Assembly (NCBI RefSeq): GCF_016862575.1
Contig: NZ_BONF01000065.1
Coordinates: forward strand, 1 to 35,373
Source of the DNA: Catellatospora bangladeshensis
Lineage (GTDB): Bacteria; Actinomycetota; Actinomycetes; Mycobacteriales; Micromonosporaceae
Direction of reading: 5' to 3'
DNA length: 35,373 nt
Each line of letters begins with the position of its first letter. Positions within the stretch are counted from its first letter, which is position 1. The notes under the pieces are model-generated. The model saw nothing but the letters and a program-made list of their open reading frames with translations. It searched no databases and was not told where the DNA came from. A program made the position numbers and the translations under genes. This document shows positions 8,875 through 19,715 of this stretch, one piece after another.

Positions 8875-8957
8875 CATTCAGGCAGAGGGCCTGATCGATG
8901 TCAATGGCATGCATCCAGGCAAATTCGCCCGCATACCGTGACCAGCAACCGCAATAG

Positions 8958-8984
8958 TTTCGGAATGTGCCGAAATCGTTTCGG
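8958..8984. promoter_or_regulatory. Alternating TTTCGG/CCGAAA triple site
   Basis: Three alternating hexamers: TTTCGG (8958-8963), CCGAAA (8970-8975), TTTCGG (8979-8984), giving two overlapping inverted repeats. The hexamers match the arms of the palindrome at 8845-8874. The rest of the 492-bp gap between the divergent peptidase and metH genes, apart from the riboswitch, shows nothing else I recognise. Confidence 0.4.
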
Positions 8985-9109
8985 CTCGGACGACCCCGCG
9001 ATGGCTACGGACAGTGAGGTTTGCGTCGCGGTGTCCGGCTGTCCCGAGGTGCGGGACGTCGGCGTGCGCGCCCACCCCGGATCATCGCCGCGGGTAGACT
9101 TCGTGATCA

Positions 9110-9187
9110 GGCCGAGAGGCGCTGCAACGGGCTGCTGCGAGCACAGCCCGCCACGCTCGGCCGGTTCCACTTCCGCAAGGGCGCCTC
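9110..9187 (+). ncRNA. SAH riboswitch (S-adenosylhomocysteine) of metH
   Basis: The sequence and fold match the ahcY/metH SAH riboswitch. P1 is GGCCGAG (9110-9116) with CTCGGCC (9156-9162); P2 is CGGGCTG (9128-9134) with CAGCCCG (9144-9150). The conserved core AGGCGCTGCAAC lies between them. The pseudoknot pairs GAGGCGC (9116-9122; base 9116 shared with P1) with GCGCCTC (9181-9187). All stems are perfect. Known members sense SAH and turn on genes that remove it; placement directly before metH fits. Confidence 0.88.
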
Positions 9188-9208
9188 CGATCCGTCGGAG
9201 GTGTCGCG

Positions 9209-9211
<3 letters not shown>
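9185..9211 (+). promoter_or_regulatory. RBS-masking hairpin and TTG start of metH
   Basis: CTCCGA (9185-9190) can pair with TCGGAG (9195-9200), burying the ribosome site GGAGG (9197-9201). Three bases (9185-9187) also belong to the riboswitch pseudoknot, so the two structures exclude each other. SAH binding would free the RBS. The start is TTG at 9209, seven bases after GGAGG. Confidence 0.7.
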
Positions 9212-12823
<3,612 letters not shown>

Positions 12824-12982
12824 CCTGTCGCGCGGGTGCGGCTGGGTGGAAAACCGCTGGCGGCGGGGGTGGTGGTGGCGCCCTCGCGGCACGTGGCGCA
12901 TGTCGGCGGTGCGGCTTCGGCGGTTGTGGGGCTTCTCGGCGGCGGCGGTGGTAGCGCGGTGGTGGTAGCCGCGGCGGCGGGC

Positions 12983-13047
12983 AAGATCGCGGTCTCGTGT
13001 CGAAATGTGGGGTCAGACCCCAGGTTCCGACACGAGACGGCGATCAT
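12983..13047. repeat. 65-bp nested palindrome, repeat family 3, copy 1
   Basis: Symmetric about base 13015. Outer arms GATCGC (12985-12990) with GCGATC (13040-13045), then GTCTCGTGTCG (12992-13002) with CGACACGAGAC (13028-13038), and inner TGGGGTC with GACCCCA. Mismatched pairs: G-G at 12991/13039 and 13007/13023, and A-C at 13003/13027. Copy 2 starts 105 bp downstream. Confidence 0.92.
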
Positions 13048-13087
13048 GGTCCGCGTCGCCCGCGCTCGTCGGCGGCTGCTGCGGGTG

Positions 13088-13152
13088 AAGATCGCGGTCT
13101 CGTGTCGGGATGTGCGGTCAGACCGCAGGTTTCGACACGAGACGGCGATCAT
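13088..13152. repeat. 65-bp nested palindrome, repeat family 3, copy 2
   Basis: Same design as copy 1, axis at 13120. The inner stem is TGCGGTC with GACCGCA: relative to copy 1 one pair is flipped from G-C to C-G, so pairing is kept. Both G-G mismatches of copy 1 are retained. Confidence 0.92.
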
Positions 13153-13398
13153 GGCCCACGGCCCACGGCTGGCGACCCGTGGCGCGGGGCGCGTGGGAGT
13201 GGTGCGGCGCGGGGCGTAAGGGGCCGGGGCGACCATGAAGATAATCAGCTACATGTGTCGATTTTGCTATCGGGTGAGCGGGTTAGAAGACGGGCTGTGC
13301 AGCCAATCTGATCGCTGATCGATCGTCGCCCATACTCCTTACAACGTCACCGCTTCGTGCGGGCGGGCGGTGGCACCCCGGCGGTGTGGGGGTCAGTC
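13153..13398. other. Gene-free stretch upstream of the lipoprotein gene
   Basis: No supported gene. The part from about 13235 to 13345 is clearly less G+C-rich than its surroundings and probably holds the promoter of the lipoprotein-protease unit (a CATACT box is at 13331-13336), but I cannot pair it with a convincing -35. Confidence 0.4.
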
Positions 13399-14094
13399 AT
13401 GAAGAGCAGGCGGCAGGCAGCGGGCACGCGGGGCAGGTCGACACTGGCCGCCCTCCTCCTCACGGCCGTGACGGCCGTGTCGGGCGGGTGCGGAGCCCCC
13501 GAGTTCGAGTACGTGAAGAACGCCGACGACGGCGTGTACTTCAAGGTCCCCAACGGCTGGCAGCGGCTCACCCATGAGGAGATGGACGGGCTGCTGTCCG
13601 GTGAGGACCCCGAGTCGGCGGCCGCGGCGGCGCGGCGCGAGCGCATCTGGTCGGTCGGCTACGACGGCGACGACTCCGCCCAGCCGCTGCACCTGTTCCT
13701 GGGCCTGGGTGACGAGCCGTTCGTGTACGTCATGGTGCGGCGCCTCAGTGAGGCCGAGGTCAACGCGGTGTCCCTGAACGGCGCGCGGGATCTGCTGTTC
13801 CCGATCACCCCTCAGGCGCGTGAGGACAACGCGCAGAACCCGATCTTCCAGGGGTTCGAGCTGATCTCGGACGAGGTGCTCGCGGCCGAGAGCGGGGTGC
13901 GCGGGGCGCGCACGGTCTTCAACTACAGCCCCGGCGGGGGTGCGCTGCAGACGTTCGTCCAGACCGTCTACGTCGACGACGTGGGCGGGCGGCTCTACCA
14001 GTTCATCCTGCGCTGTTCGGCCACGTGTTACCGCCTGCGGGCGGCGGACCTGGACGCGGTCGTGCAGTCCTTCACGGTGAGGAGCCCACGATGA
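13399..14094 (+). CDS. Predicted lipoprotein coupled to the FtsH-like protease
   Basis: Exported lipoprotein of 231 aa with no function I recognise. The signal peptide (about residues 1-31) ends in a lipobox VSGG before Cys. The mature part is soluble and acidic. It opens with a segment resembling PsbP/LpqN-type folds (FKVPNGWQRLTHEEMD), but that likeness is weak. A Cys pair occurs near the C-terminus (ILRCSATCYRL). The ATG at 13399 is favoured because the signal sequence begins directly after it. The stop overlaps the start of the next gene by four bases (ATGA), so the two proteins are probably made together. It may present or guard substrates for the membrane protease; this is inferred only from coupling. 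Confidence 0.75.
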   Translation: MKSRRQAAGTRGRSTLAALLLTAVTAVSGGCGAPEFEYVKNADDGVYFKVPNGWQRLTHEEMDGLLSGEDPESAAAAARRERIWSVGYDGDDSAQPLHLFLGLGDEPFVYVMVRRLSEAEVNAVSLNGARDLLFPITPQAREDNAQNPIFQGFELISDEVLAAESGVRGARTVFNYSPGGGALQTFVQTVYVDDVGGRLYQFILRCSATCYRLRAADLDAVVQSFTVRSPR

Positions 14095-16469
14095 ACGAGC
14101 CGACCGAGCCGGTCGAGGGCCTGCGCCCGCCCGGCGAGCCGTTCCGGCAGCAGGAGCGGCCGACGCGCAAGCGCCTGCCGTTCTGGGACCGGGTCAAGTT
14201 CCTGTTCCTGTTCGCGGTCGCCTGGCTGGTGCTGGTGTGGGCGACGATCGCCGACTTCCCGGGCGGCATGCCGTTCTCGGAGGCGGCGCTGATCCAGCTG
14301 ACCGAGGCGCGCTGGCTGCTGATCCTGGCCGGTGTGGAGCTGCTGCGGCAGCTGCACTTCCTGGTCAGCGAGCACTGGTCGGCGTACCACCGGTTCTGGA
14401 CGCATCGGGTGTTCGGCGGGTTCGAGCGGGTCACCCACCGGCGGCTGTCGGACTGGAGCCGGTTCCGGCTGGCCAGGATGCTGAAGTGGCTGTTCTGGAT
14501 CGGGGTGTTCGCGCTGGTGGCGGGGACGGTGCTGGACACCTCGCCGGTGCTGGCGCTGTTCCAGGCGCCGGCGATCCTGTGGGCGCTGCTGCCGTACGCG
14601 CTGCAGCTGATCTTCATCCTGGCCGTGGTCGTGCTGCAGTTCGTGGCGATCTTCTGGTTCCTGTCGCGCGGCGGGGTGGACGTGTACTACCCCGACGACA
14701 TCAAGACCCGGTTCGCCGACGTCTGGGGCCAGGACCACGTGCTGGCCCGGGTGCGGGAGAACATCGTCTTCCTGGAGCGGCCCGAGGAGATCGAGGCCAA
14801 GGGCGGCTACGTGCCGTCCGGCCTGCTGCTGTGGGGGCCGCCGGGCACCGGCAAGACGCTGATGGCCGAGGCGGTCGCGGGGGAGACCGGCAAGCCGTAC
14901 GTGTTCGTCGACCCGGGCGCGTTCACCAACATGTTCATGGGCGTCGGCATCCTGAAGGTCAAGTCGTTGTTCCGCAAGCTGCGCAAACTGGCCCTGCGCT
15001 ACGGCGGCGTGATCGTCTTCTTCGACGAGGCGGACTCGCTGGGCAGCCGCGGCATGCTCGCGCAGGGCGGTCCGGGCTTCCCGCGCGGCATGCGGCCCGC
15101 GTTCGGCCCGGCGGCCGAGGGCTGCCACGGCTTCGGCTACCTGTCGCCGGAGACGCAGTGGCGGCTGGCCCGGCACGCGGCAGCCGACCTGCACGCGGAG
15201 CAACCCGCGGAGTCCGGGCGGCGCAGCCGGTTCGTGATGGGCGCGGGCATGGGCGGCGGCGCGGGCATGGGCACGCTGCAGGCGCTGCTCACCGAGCTGT
15301 CCGGGCTGAAGAAGCCGCGCGGCTTCGTCAACCGGTACGTGCGCCGGGTGCTCGGGATGCGTCCCAAGCCGCCGCCGCGCTACCGGATCCTGGTGATGAT
15401 GGCGACGAACCTGCCGGAGGCGCTGGACGAGGCGCTGCTGCGGCCGGGCCGCATCGACCGCATCTACAAGGTCGGCTACCCGAGCAAGGCCGGGCGGGTG
15501 CGCACCTACGAGGGCTACCTCGGCAAGGTGCGCCATGAGCTGACCTCGGCGCAGGTCGACAAGCTCGCCACGATCACGCCGTACGCCACCGGCGCGACCA
15601 TCAAGGACCTGATCAACGAGGCGCTGATCACCGCGATCCGGGACGGCCGCGAGGTCATCGCCTGGCGCGACGTGATGCGGGCCAAGCAGCTCAAGGAACT
15701 CGGCCCGCCGGAGGACGTGGAGTACATCGAGCGCGAGCGGCACGCCGTGGCGGTGCACGAGGCCTGCCACGCGGTGATCGCGTACCGCACCCGGCACCAC
15801 ATGGAGATCGACATCGCCACCATCGAGAAGGGCAGCGACTACCTGGGCATGGTGGCCAGCATCCCGCCCGAGGACCAGTTCACCCGGTGGCGCACCGAGT
15901 ACGAGTCCGACATCTGCGTGTCGCTCGCGTCGCTGGCCGGGGAGCGGCTGTTCTTCGGCGGCGACAGCTCGTCGGGTGTCTCCGGTGACCTGGAGTCGGC
16001 CACCACGGTCGCCTCGTTCATGGAGGGCTACTGGGGCATGGGCGGCACCGTGTCGTCGTACTCCACCGCCAAACGCCTGGAGGTCGGCGCCCCCGGCGGC
16101 GGCCAGGGCGGGCGGCGCAAGAAGGGCCAGGACACCGAGGCCGACATCCGCCGCGCGCTGGCCGACCGCATCGAGGACATGCTCAGCGAGCTGCTCGAAC
16201 GCACCGGCCAGATGCTCGTCCAGCACCGCCGCGACGTGCTCGCCCTGGCCCACGCCCTGGAGACGCACAAGACCCTCACCGGCGACGACGTCGTCGCGGT
16301 CCTCGAAGGCCGCCCCGGCCCCGCCGTGGACGGTTCCCTCTACCGCTCCGAGGAGTTCCTCGCGCAGCTCGACGCGTACCACGAAGCGGCCGCGGCCGCC
16401 CACCAGCACCACAGCCGCATCACCATGGCCCTGCCTGCCACCTCGGTCACCCCCACCCCCGCCGAGTAA
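14091..16469 (+). CDS. FtsH-like membrane AAA+ zinc metalloprotease, atypical
   Basis: Membrane-bound ATP-driven protease of 792 aa related to FtsH. The N-terminus has three to four hydrophobic segments (about residues 36-55, 76-96, 127-145, 160-195), unlike the two of canonical FtsH. Walker A is GPPGTGKT (249-256), Walker B is VFFDEAD with Asp312-Glu313, and the second region of homology is ATNLPEALDEALLRPGRIDR with Arg451 and Arg454. The M41 zinc site is HEACH (556-560), with a likely third ligand Asp633 in SGDLESAT. Between Walker B and the arginine fingers there are about 80 extra residues, Gly-rich (GMGGGAGMG). The C-terminus is extended. Start ATG overlaps the lipoprotein stop. It is probably a specialised paralogue rather than the housekeeping FtsH; substrates unknown. 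Confidence 0.88.
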   Translation: MNEPTEPVEGLRPPGEPFRQQERPTRKRLPFWDRVKFLFLFAVAWLVLVWATIADFPGGMPFSEAALIQLTEARWLLILAGVELLRQLHFLVSEHWSAYHRFWTHRVFGGFERVTHRRLSDWSRFRLARMLKWLFWIGVFALVAGTVLDTSPVLALFQAPAILWALLPYALQLIFILAVVVLQFVAIFWFLSRGGVDVYYPDDIKTRFADVWGQDHVLARVRENIVFLERPEEIEAKGGYVPSGLLLWGPPGTGKTLMAEAVAGETGKPYVFVDPGAFTNMFMGVGILKVKSLFRKLRKLALRYGGVIVFFDEADSLGSRGMLAQGGPGFPRGMRPAFGPAAEGCHGFGYLSPETQWRLARHAAADLHAEQPAESGRRSRFVMGAGMGGGAGMGTLQALLTELSGLKKPRGFVNRYVRRVLGMRPKPPPRYRILVMMATNLPEALDEALLRPGRIDRIYKVGYPSKAGRVRTYEGYLGKVRHELTSAQVDKLATITPYATGATIKDLINEALITAIRDGREVIAWRDVMRAKQLKELGPPEDVEYIERERHAVAVHEACHAVIAYRTRHHMEIDIATIEKGSDYLGMVASIPPEDQFTRWRTEYESDICVSLASLAGERLFFGGDSSSGVSGDLESATTVASFMEGYWGMGGTVSSYSTAKRLEVGAPGGGQGGRRKKGQDTEADIRRALADRIEDMLSELLERTGQMLVQHRRDVLALAHALETHKTLTGDDVVAVLEGRPGPAVDGSLYRSEEFLAQLDAYHEAAAAAHQHHSRITMALPATSVTPTPAE

Positions 16470-16472
16470 AGC

Positions 16473-16514
16473 AAGGGCACCTTCTTAACGCTATGCGTTG
16501 TAGAAGGTGCCCTT
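16473..16514. repeat. GGCACC hairpin, repeat family 2, copy A
   Basis: Stem AAGGGCACCTTCT (16473-16485) with AGAAGGTGCCCTT (16502-16514) and an inner mini-hairpin AACGC-tat-GCGTT (16487-16499). It starts three bases after the TAA of the protease gene and could act as its terminator. Copy D (30323-30370) is its reverse complement over 26 bases. Confidence 0.88.
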
Positions 16515-16539
16515 CCTAACCCCTCGCGAGGCGGGCACG

Positions 16540-16545
16540 GATACT
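16540..16545 (+). promoter_or_regulatory. -10 box of a leaderless promoter (TetR gene)
   Basis: GATACT is followed by six bases and the GTG at 16552, the leaderless pattern seen elsewhere in the window. It begins 26 bases after repeat copy A. Confidence 0.4.
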
Positions 16546-16551
16546 GGTGGG

Positions 16552-17292
16552 GTGAGTGCCAAGAGCGACCCGGGCCGCAGCCTCGCCCTGCTGTGGGGCT
16601 CGCACCAACGGCCCGGCCGCTCCGGGCTCACCGTGCGGGCGATCGTCACGGCCGCCATCGAGCTGGCCGACGCCGAGGGGGTCGACGCGGCCACGATGCG
16701 CCGCGTCGCCGAGCGGCTGGGCGCGGGCACCATGTCGCTGTACACCCACGTGCCCGGCAAGACCGAGCTCACCGACCTCATGATCGACACGGTGATCGGC
16801 GAGCTGTACACCGGTGTCGACGATCCGGCGAGCAGGGGCGGCTGGCGCGACGGGCTCCGCTACATCGCCGAACGCAACTGGGACCTGGCCCTGCGGCACC
16901 CGTGGCTGCTCGACGTGACCGGCGGACGGCCGACCCTGGGCCCGCACGCGTTCCTCAAGTACGAGGCGGAGTTGCGGGTGCTGGAGGGCATCGGCCTGTC
17001 CGACCTGCAGCAGGACTCCGTGCTGACCCTGGTGCTGACCCACGTCGAGGGCGTCGCCCGCACCCACGCCGGTCTGGCCAAGGCGCAGCGCGAGTCGGGC
17101 ATGACCGAGAATGAGTGGTGGCGGGCCACCGCCCCGGTGCTGGAACGCGTCGCGCATGGCGACTACCCCGTCGCCTCCCGTGTCGGCCAGGCCTCCAGCG
17201 AGGTCTACCAGGCATCCAGCGACCCGGCGCACGCCTTCGCCTTCGGTCTCGACGTCATCCTCGACGGCGTACAGCGCCTCATCGACAAGTAA
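16552..17292 (+). CDS. TetR-family transcriptional regulator
   Basis: DNA-binding repressor of 246 aa. The N-terminal helix-turn-helix is at about residues 27-70, with recognition region MRRVAERLGAGTMSLYTHVPGKTELTDLM. The C-terminal part (about 80-246) fits the TetR class C-terminal ligand and dimer domain. The GTG at 16552 is chosen because a GATACT box lies six bases upstream; a longer ATG at 16507 would begin inside the repeat hairpin. The gene stands alone, bracketed by two family 2 hairpins (copies A and B); its TAA stop supplies the first base of copy B. No divergent target gene is adjacent, so its regulon is unknown. Confidence 0.88.
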   Translation: MSAKSDPGRSLALLWGSHQRPGRSGLTVRAIVTAAIELADAEGVDAATMRRVAERLGAGTMSLYTHVPGKTELTDLMIDTVIGELYTGVDDPASRGGWRDGLRYIAERNWDLALRHPWLLDVTGGRPTLGPHAFLKYEAELRVLEGIGLSDLQQDSVLTLVLTHVEGVARTHAGLAKAQRESGMTENEWWRATAPVLERVAHGDYPVASRVGQASSEVYQASSDPAHAFAFGLDVILDGVQRLIDK

Positions 17293-17339
17293 GGAAGGGC
17301 ACCTTCTCAACGGACGTCGGTGTAGAAGGTGCCCTTCCT
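17292..17339. repeat. GGCACC hairpin, repeat family 2, copy B
   Basis: Perfect 16-bp stem AGGAAGGGCACCTTCT (17292-17307) with AGAAGGTGCCCTTCCT (17324-17339), loop of 16 bases containing GACGTC. The first base is the last base of the TetR stop codon. It also lies three bases from the HypF 3' end, so it may terminate both convergent genes. Confidence 0.9.
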
Positions 17340-17342
17340 GAC

Positions 17343-19646
17343 TCAGCGGTCGCGGGCGGCGGCGACGGTGGCCTGGCCGAGGCTGATGCCGCCGTCGTTC
17401 GGGGGGACCTGGCTGTGGGTCAGCACGCGGAAACCGGTGGCGAGCAGGCGGTCGACGGTACGGTTCAGCAGCAGCGTGTTCTGGAAGACGCCACCGGACA
17501 GGGCGACCGTGTCCAGGCCGTGCCGCTCGCGCACCAGCGCGCACGCGCTGACCACGAGATCGGCGAGCCCGGCGTGGAAGCGGGCCGCCACCAGCGGCAC
17601 CGGCACGCCGTCCAGCCGGTCGGCGACCACGGCCCGGACCAGGTCGGTGCCGTGCAGGGTCAGCACCGGGTCCTCGCCGACCCGGGCCTGATAGCCCGTG
17701 ACGTCGCCGCGCTCGGCGATCTGCTCCAGGTCCACCGCGGCCTGGCCCTCGTAGGTGACCTCGTCGCGCAGGTCGAGCAGCGCCGCGACCGCGTCGAACA
17801 GCCGGCCCGCGCTGGAGGTCGGCGGGGAGTTGACACCGCGCCGCGCCGCCTCGCGTACCGGCCGCCACCGCAACGCCTGCCGTGCCACCAGCGGCAGCAC
17901 CGGCAGGTCACCGCCCAGCCGATCCAGGTAGGACAGCGCCATGCGCCACGGCTCGCGCACCGCGGCCGCCCCGCCGGGCATCGGCACCGCCTCCAGGTGA
18001 CCCACCCGGGCGTACGCCGCCAGATCCGCGACCAGGATCTCCCCGCCCCACAGCGTGCCGTCGTCGCCGTAGCCGAGCCCGTCGAACGCGACGCCGATCA
18101 CCGCCTGCTGCACCCCGTGCTCGGCCAGGCAGGACGCGATGTGGGCGTGGTGGTGCTGCACCCCGACCGTCTCCACCCCGTCGCGCTCCAGCGCGTACGC
18201 CGTGGACAGGTAGTCGGGGTGCAGGTCGTGCGCGACCAGCTCGGGCGTGATGCCGAGCAGCCGTTCCAGGTGCGCGATCCCGTCGGCGTAGGAGCCGTGC
18301 GTGCGCGCGTTCTCCAGGTCGCCGATGTGGTGCGACAGCGTCGCGTACTGGCCGCGCGCCAGGCAGAACGTGTTCTTCAGCGCCGCGCCGCAGCCCAGCA
18401 CCGGCCGCCGCAGCGCCCACGGCAGCCGCAGCGCGCGCGGCACGTACCCGCGCGAGCGGCGCAGCAGCATGGGCGCGCCGCGGACGATCCGGGCCACCGA
18501 GTCGTCGGTGCGCATGTGGATGGGCCGGTCGTGGGTCAGCGCCACGTCGGCGATGCCCGCCAGCCGGGCCAGCGCGTCGTCGTCGCGGTAGGCGATCGGC
18601 TCGTCGGACAGGTTGCCGCTCGTCATCACCAGCGGCCGTACGACCGTGCCGAGCAGCAGCTGGTGCAGCGGCGTGTAGGGCAGCATCACGCCCAGCTCGC
18701 GGCAGCCCGGCGCGACCGCGTCGGCGATCCGGTGCGCGGGGTTTCGGCCACGCCGGGGCAGCAGCACGATCGGCCGGGCCGGGTGCCGCAGCAGCCGCGC
18801 CGCGGCGGGTTCCACCTCGGCGATCCCGGCCGCTTCGGCTACGTCGGTCACCATCAGCGCGAAAGGTTTGTCCTCGCGGTGTTTGCCCGCCCGCAGCCGG
18901 GCCGCGGCCTCCGGGTGGGTCGCGTCGACCGCCAGGTGGTAGCCGCCCAGCCCTTTCACCGCGACGATCGCTCCGCTGCGCAGCAGCCGCGCGGTCGCCG
19001 CGATCGGGTCCGTGTGGTCGCCGAGCAGCGTCCGGCCGTCCATGCCGACCAGGCGCAGCCGCGGGCCGCAGGCGGGGCAGCACACCGGCTGAGCGTGGAA
19101 GCGGCGGTCGGTGGGGTCGGCGTACTCCTTGGCGCAGTCCTCGCACATGGTGAAGGCGGCCATGGTGGTGTTCGGCCGGTCGTAGGGCACGTCGCGCACG
19201 ATGGTGAAGCGCGGGCCGCAGTGCGTGCAGTTGGTGAACGCGTACCCCTGCCGCCGCCCGCCCCCGCCGGTCGTCTCGGCCAGGCATGCCTCGCAGGTCG
19301 CGGCGTCGGGGCTGACCTGTGCGGCGGGCGGGCCGGACGCGTCGCTGGCGACGATGACGAACCCGGGCCGCCCGGTGACCGGCAGCGGCAGCGCGGTCAG
19401 CGAGTCGATCACCGCGAGCGGCGGGCGTTCCAGGTCCAGGGCGGACAGGAACGCGTCCAGCGCCGGGCGCGGGCCCTCGGCCTCGATGAAGACGCCCTCG
19501 GTGTCGTTGCCGACGTGCCCGTGCAGGTGCAGCCGCTGCGCGAGCGTGTACACGAACGGCCGGAAGCCGACGCCCTGCACGATGCCGGCCACGCGCACGG
19601 ACAGCCGCTCGTGGGACGTTTCATCAGAAATCACCCCGTATGCCAT
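17343..19646 (-). CDS. hypF: [NiFe]-hydrogenase maturation carbamoyltransferase HypF
   Basis: Cytoplasmic enzyme of 767 aa that makes the thiocarbamate on HypE from carbamoyl phosphate and ATP, the source of CN ligands of [NiFe] hydrogenases. All modules are present. The acylphosphatase domain (about 15-100) has GIVQGVGFRPFVYTLAQRL. Two zinc-finger units (about 115-200) have CEAC, CTHC, CEDC and CPAC. The YrdC-like domain (about 215-390) has KHREDKPFALMV. The C-terminal Kae1-like domain has HHHAHIASCLAEHG and VAFDGLGYGDDGTLWGGE. Length is normal. No other hyp or hydrogenase structural genes are nearby, which is unusual because hyp genes mostly cluster. The start ATG lies 69 bp from the divergent HAD gene. 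Confidence 0.95.
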   Translation of the reverse strand: MAYGVISDETSHERLSVRVAGIVQGVGFRPFVYTLAQRLHLHGHVGNDTEGVFIEAEGPRPALDAFLSALDLERPPLAVIDSLTALPLPVTGRPGFVIVASDASGPPAAQVSPDAATCEACLAETTGGGGRRQGYAFTNCTHCGPRFTIVRDVPYDRPNTTMAAFTMCEDCAKEYADPTDRRFHAQPVCCPACGPRLRLVGMDGRTLLGDHTDPIAATARLLRSGAIVAVKGLGGYHLAVDATHPEAAARLRAGKHREDKPFALMVTDVAEAAGIAEVEPAAARLLRHPARPIVLLPRRGRNPAHRIADAVAPGCRELGVMLPYTPLHQLLLGTVVRPLVMTSGNLSDEPIAYRDDDALARLAGIADVALTHDRPIHMRTDDSVARIVRGAPMLLRRSRGYVPRALRLPWALRRPVLGCGAALKNTFCLARGQYATLSHHIGDLENARTHGSYADGIAHLERLLGITPELVAHDLHPDYLSTAYALERDGVETVGVQHHHAHIASCLAEHGVQQAVIGVAFDGLGYGDDGTLWGGEILVADLAAYARVGHLEAVPMPGGAAAVREPWRMALSYLDRLGGDLPVLPLVARQALRWRPVREAARRGVNSPPTSSAGRLFDAVAALLDLRDEVTYEGQAAVDLEQIAERGDVTGYQARVGEDPVLTLHGTDLVRAVVADRLDGVPVPLVAARFHAGLADLVVSACALVRERHGLDTVALSGGVFQNTLLLNRTVDRLLATGFRVLTHSQVPPNDGGISLGQATVAAARDR

Positions 19647-19703
19647 GGCTCATTCTGCGTCCTGCATCGCGAAAACCGGCGGACGTGCGCGGCACCGTCG
19701 GCC

Positions 19704-19709
19704 TACAGT
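19704..19709 (+). promoter_or_regulatory. -10 box of a leaderless promoter (HAD gene)
   Basis: TACAGT followed by exactly six bases and the ATG at 19716. It lies in the 69-bp divergent gap with hypF. Confidence 0.5.
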
Positions 19710-19715
19710 TCGCGG

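Noticed and set aside
9110-9187. Cobalamin riboswitch before the B12-dependent metH
   Set aside because: The element is only about 80 bases and lacks the B12 box; its stems and pseudoknot match the SAH class.
12983-13152. CRISPR-like array
   Set aside because: Only two units per site, each a large self-complementary palindrome, with no short direct repeat/spacer periodicity and no cas genes.
12836-13219. Open frame reading through both family 3 repeats and giving a repeated peptide (KIAVSCR...FRHETAI)
   Set aside because: The peptide repeat is a by-product of the 105-bp DNA spacing (divisible by three). The same repeat is open on both strands, the rest is Gly/Val/Arg low complexity, and there is no RBS.
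14028-16412. Long antisense open frame over the FtsH-like gene
   Set aside because: Shadow of a real gene with all AAA+ and M41 motifs; the antisense product has no recognisable domain.
16473-17339. IS element or transposon around tetR with the hairpins as terminal inverted repeats
   Set aside because: No transposase is present, copies A and B are in the same orientation and are each complete hairpins, and no target duplications are visible.
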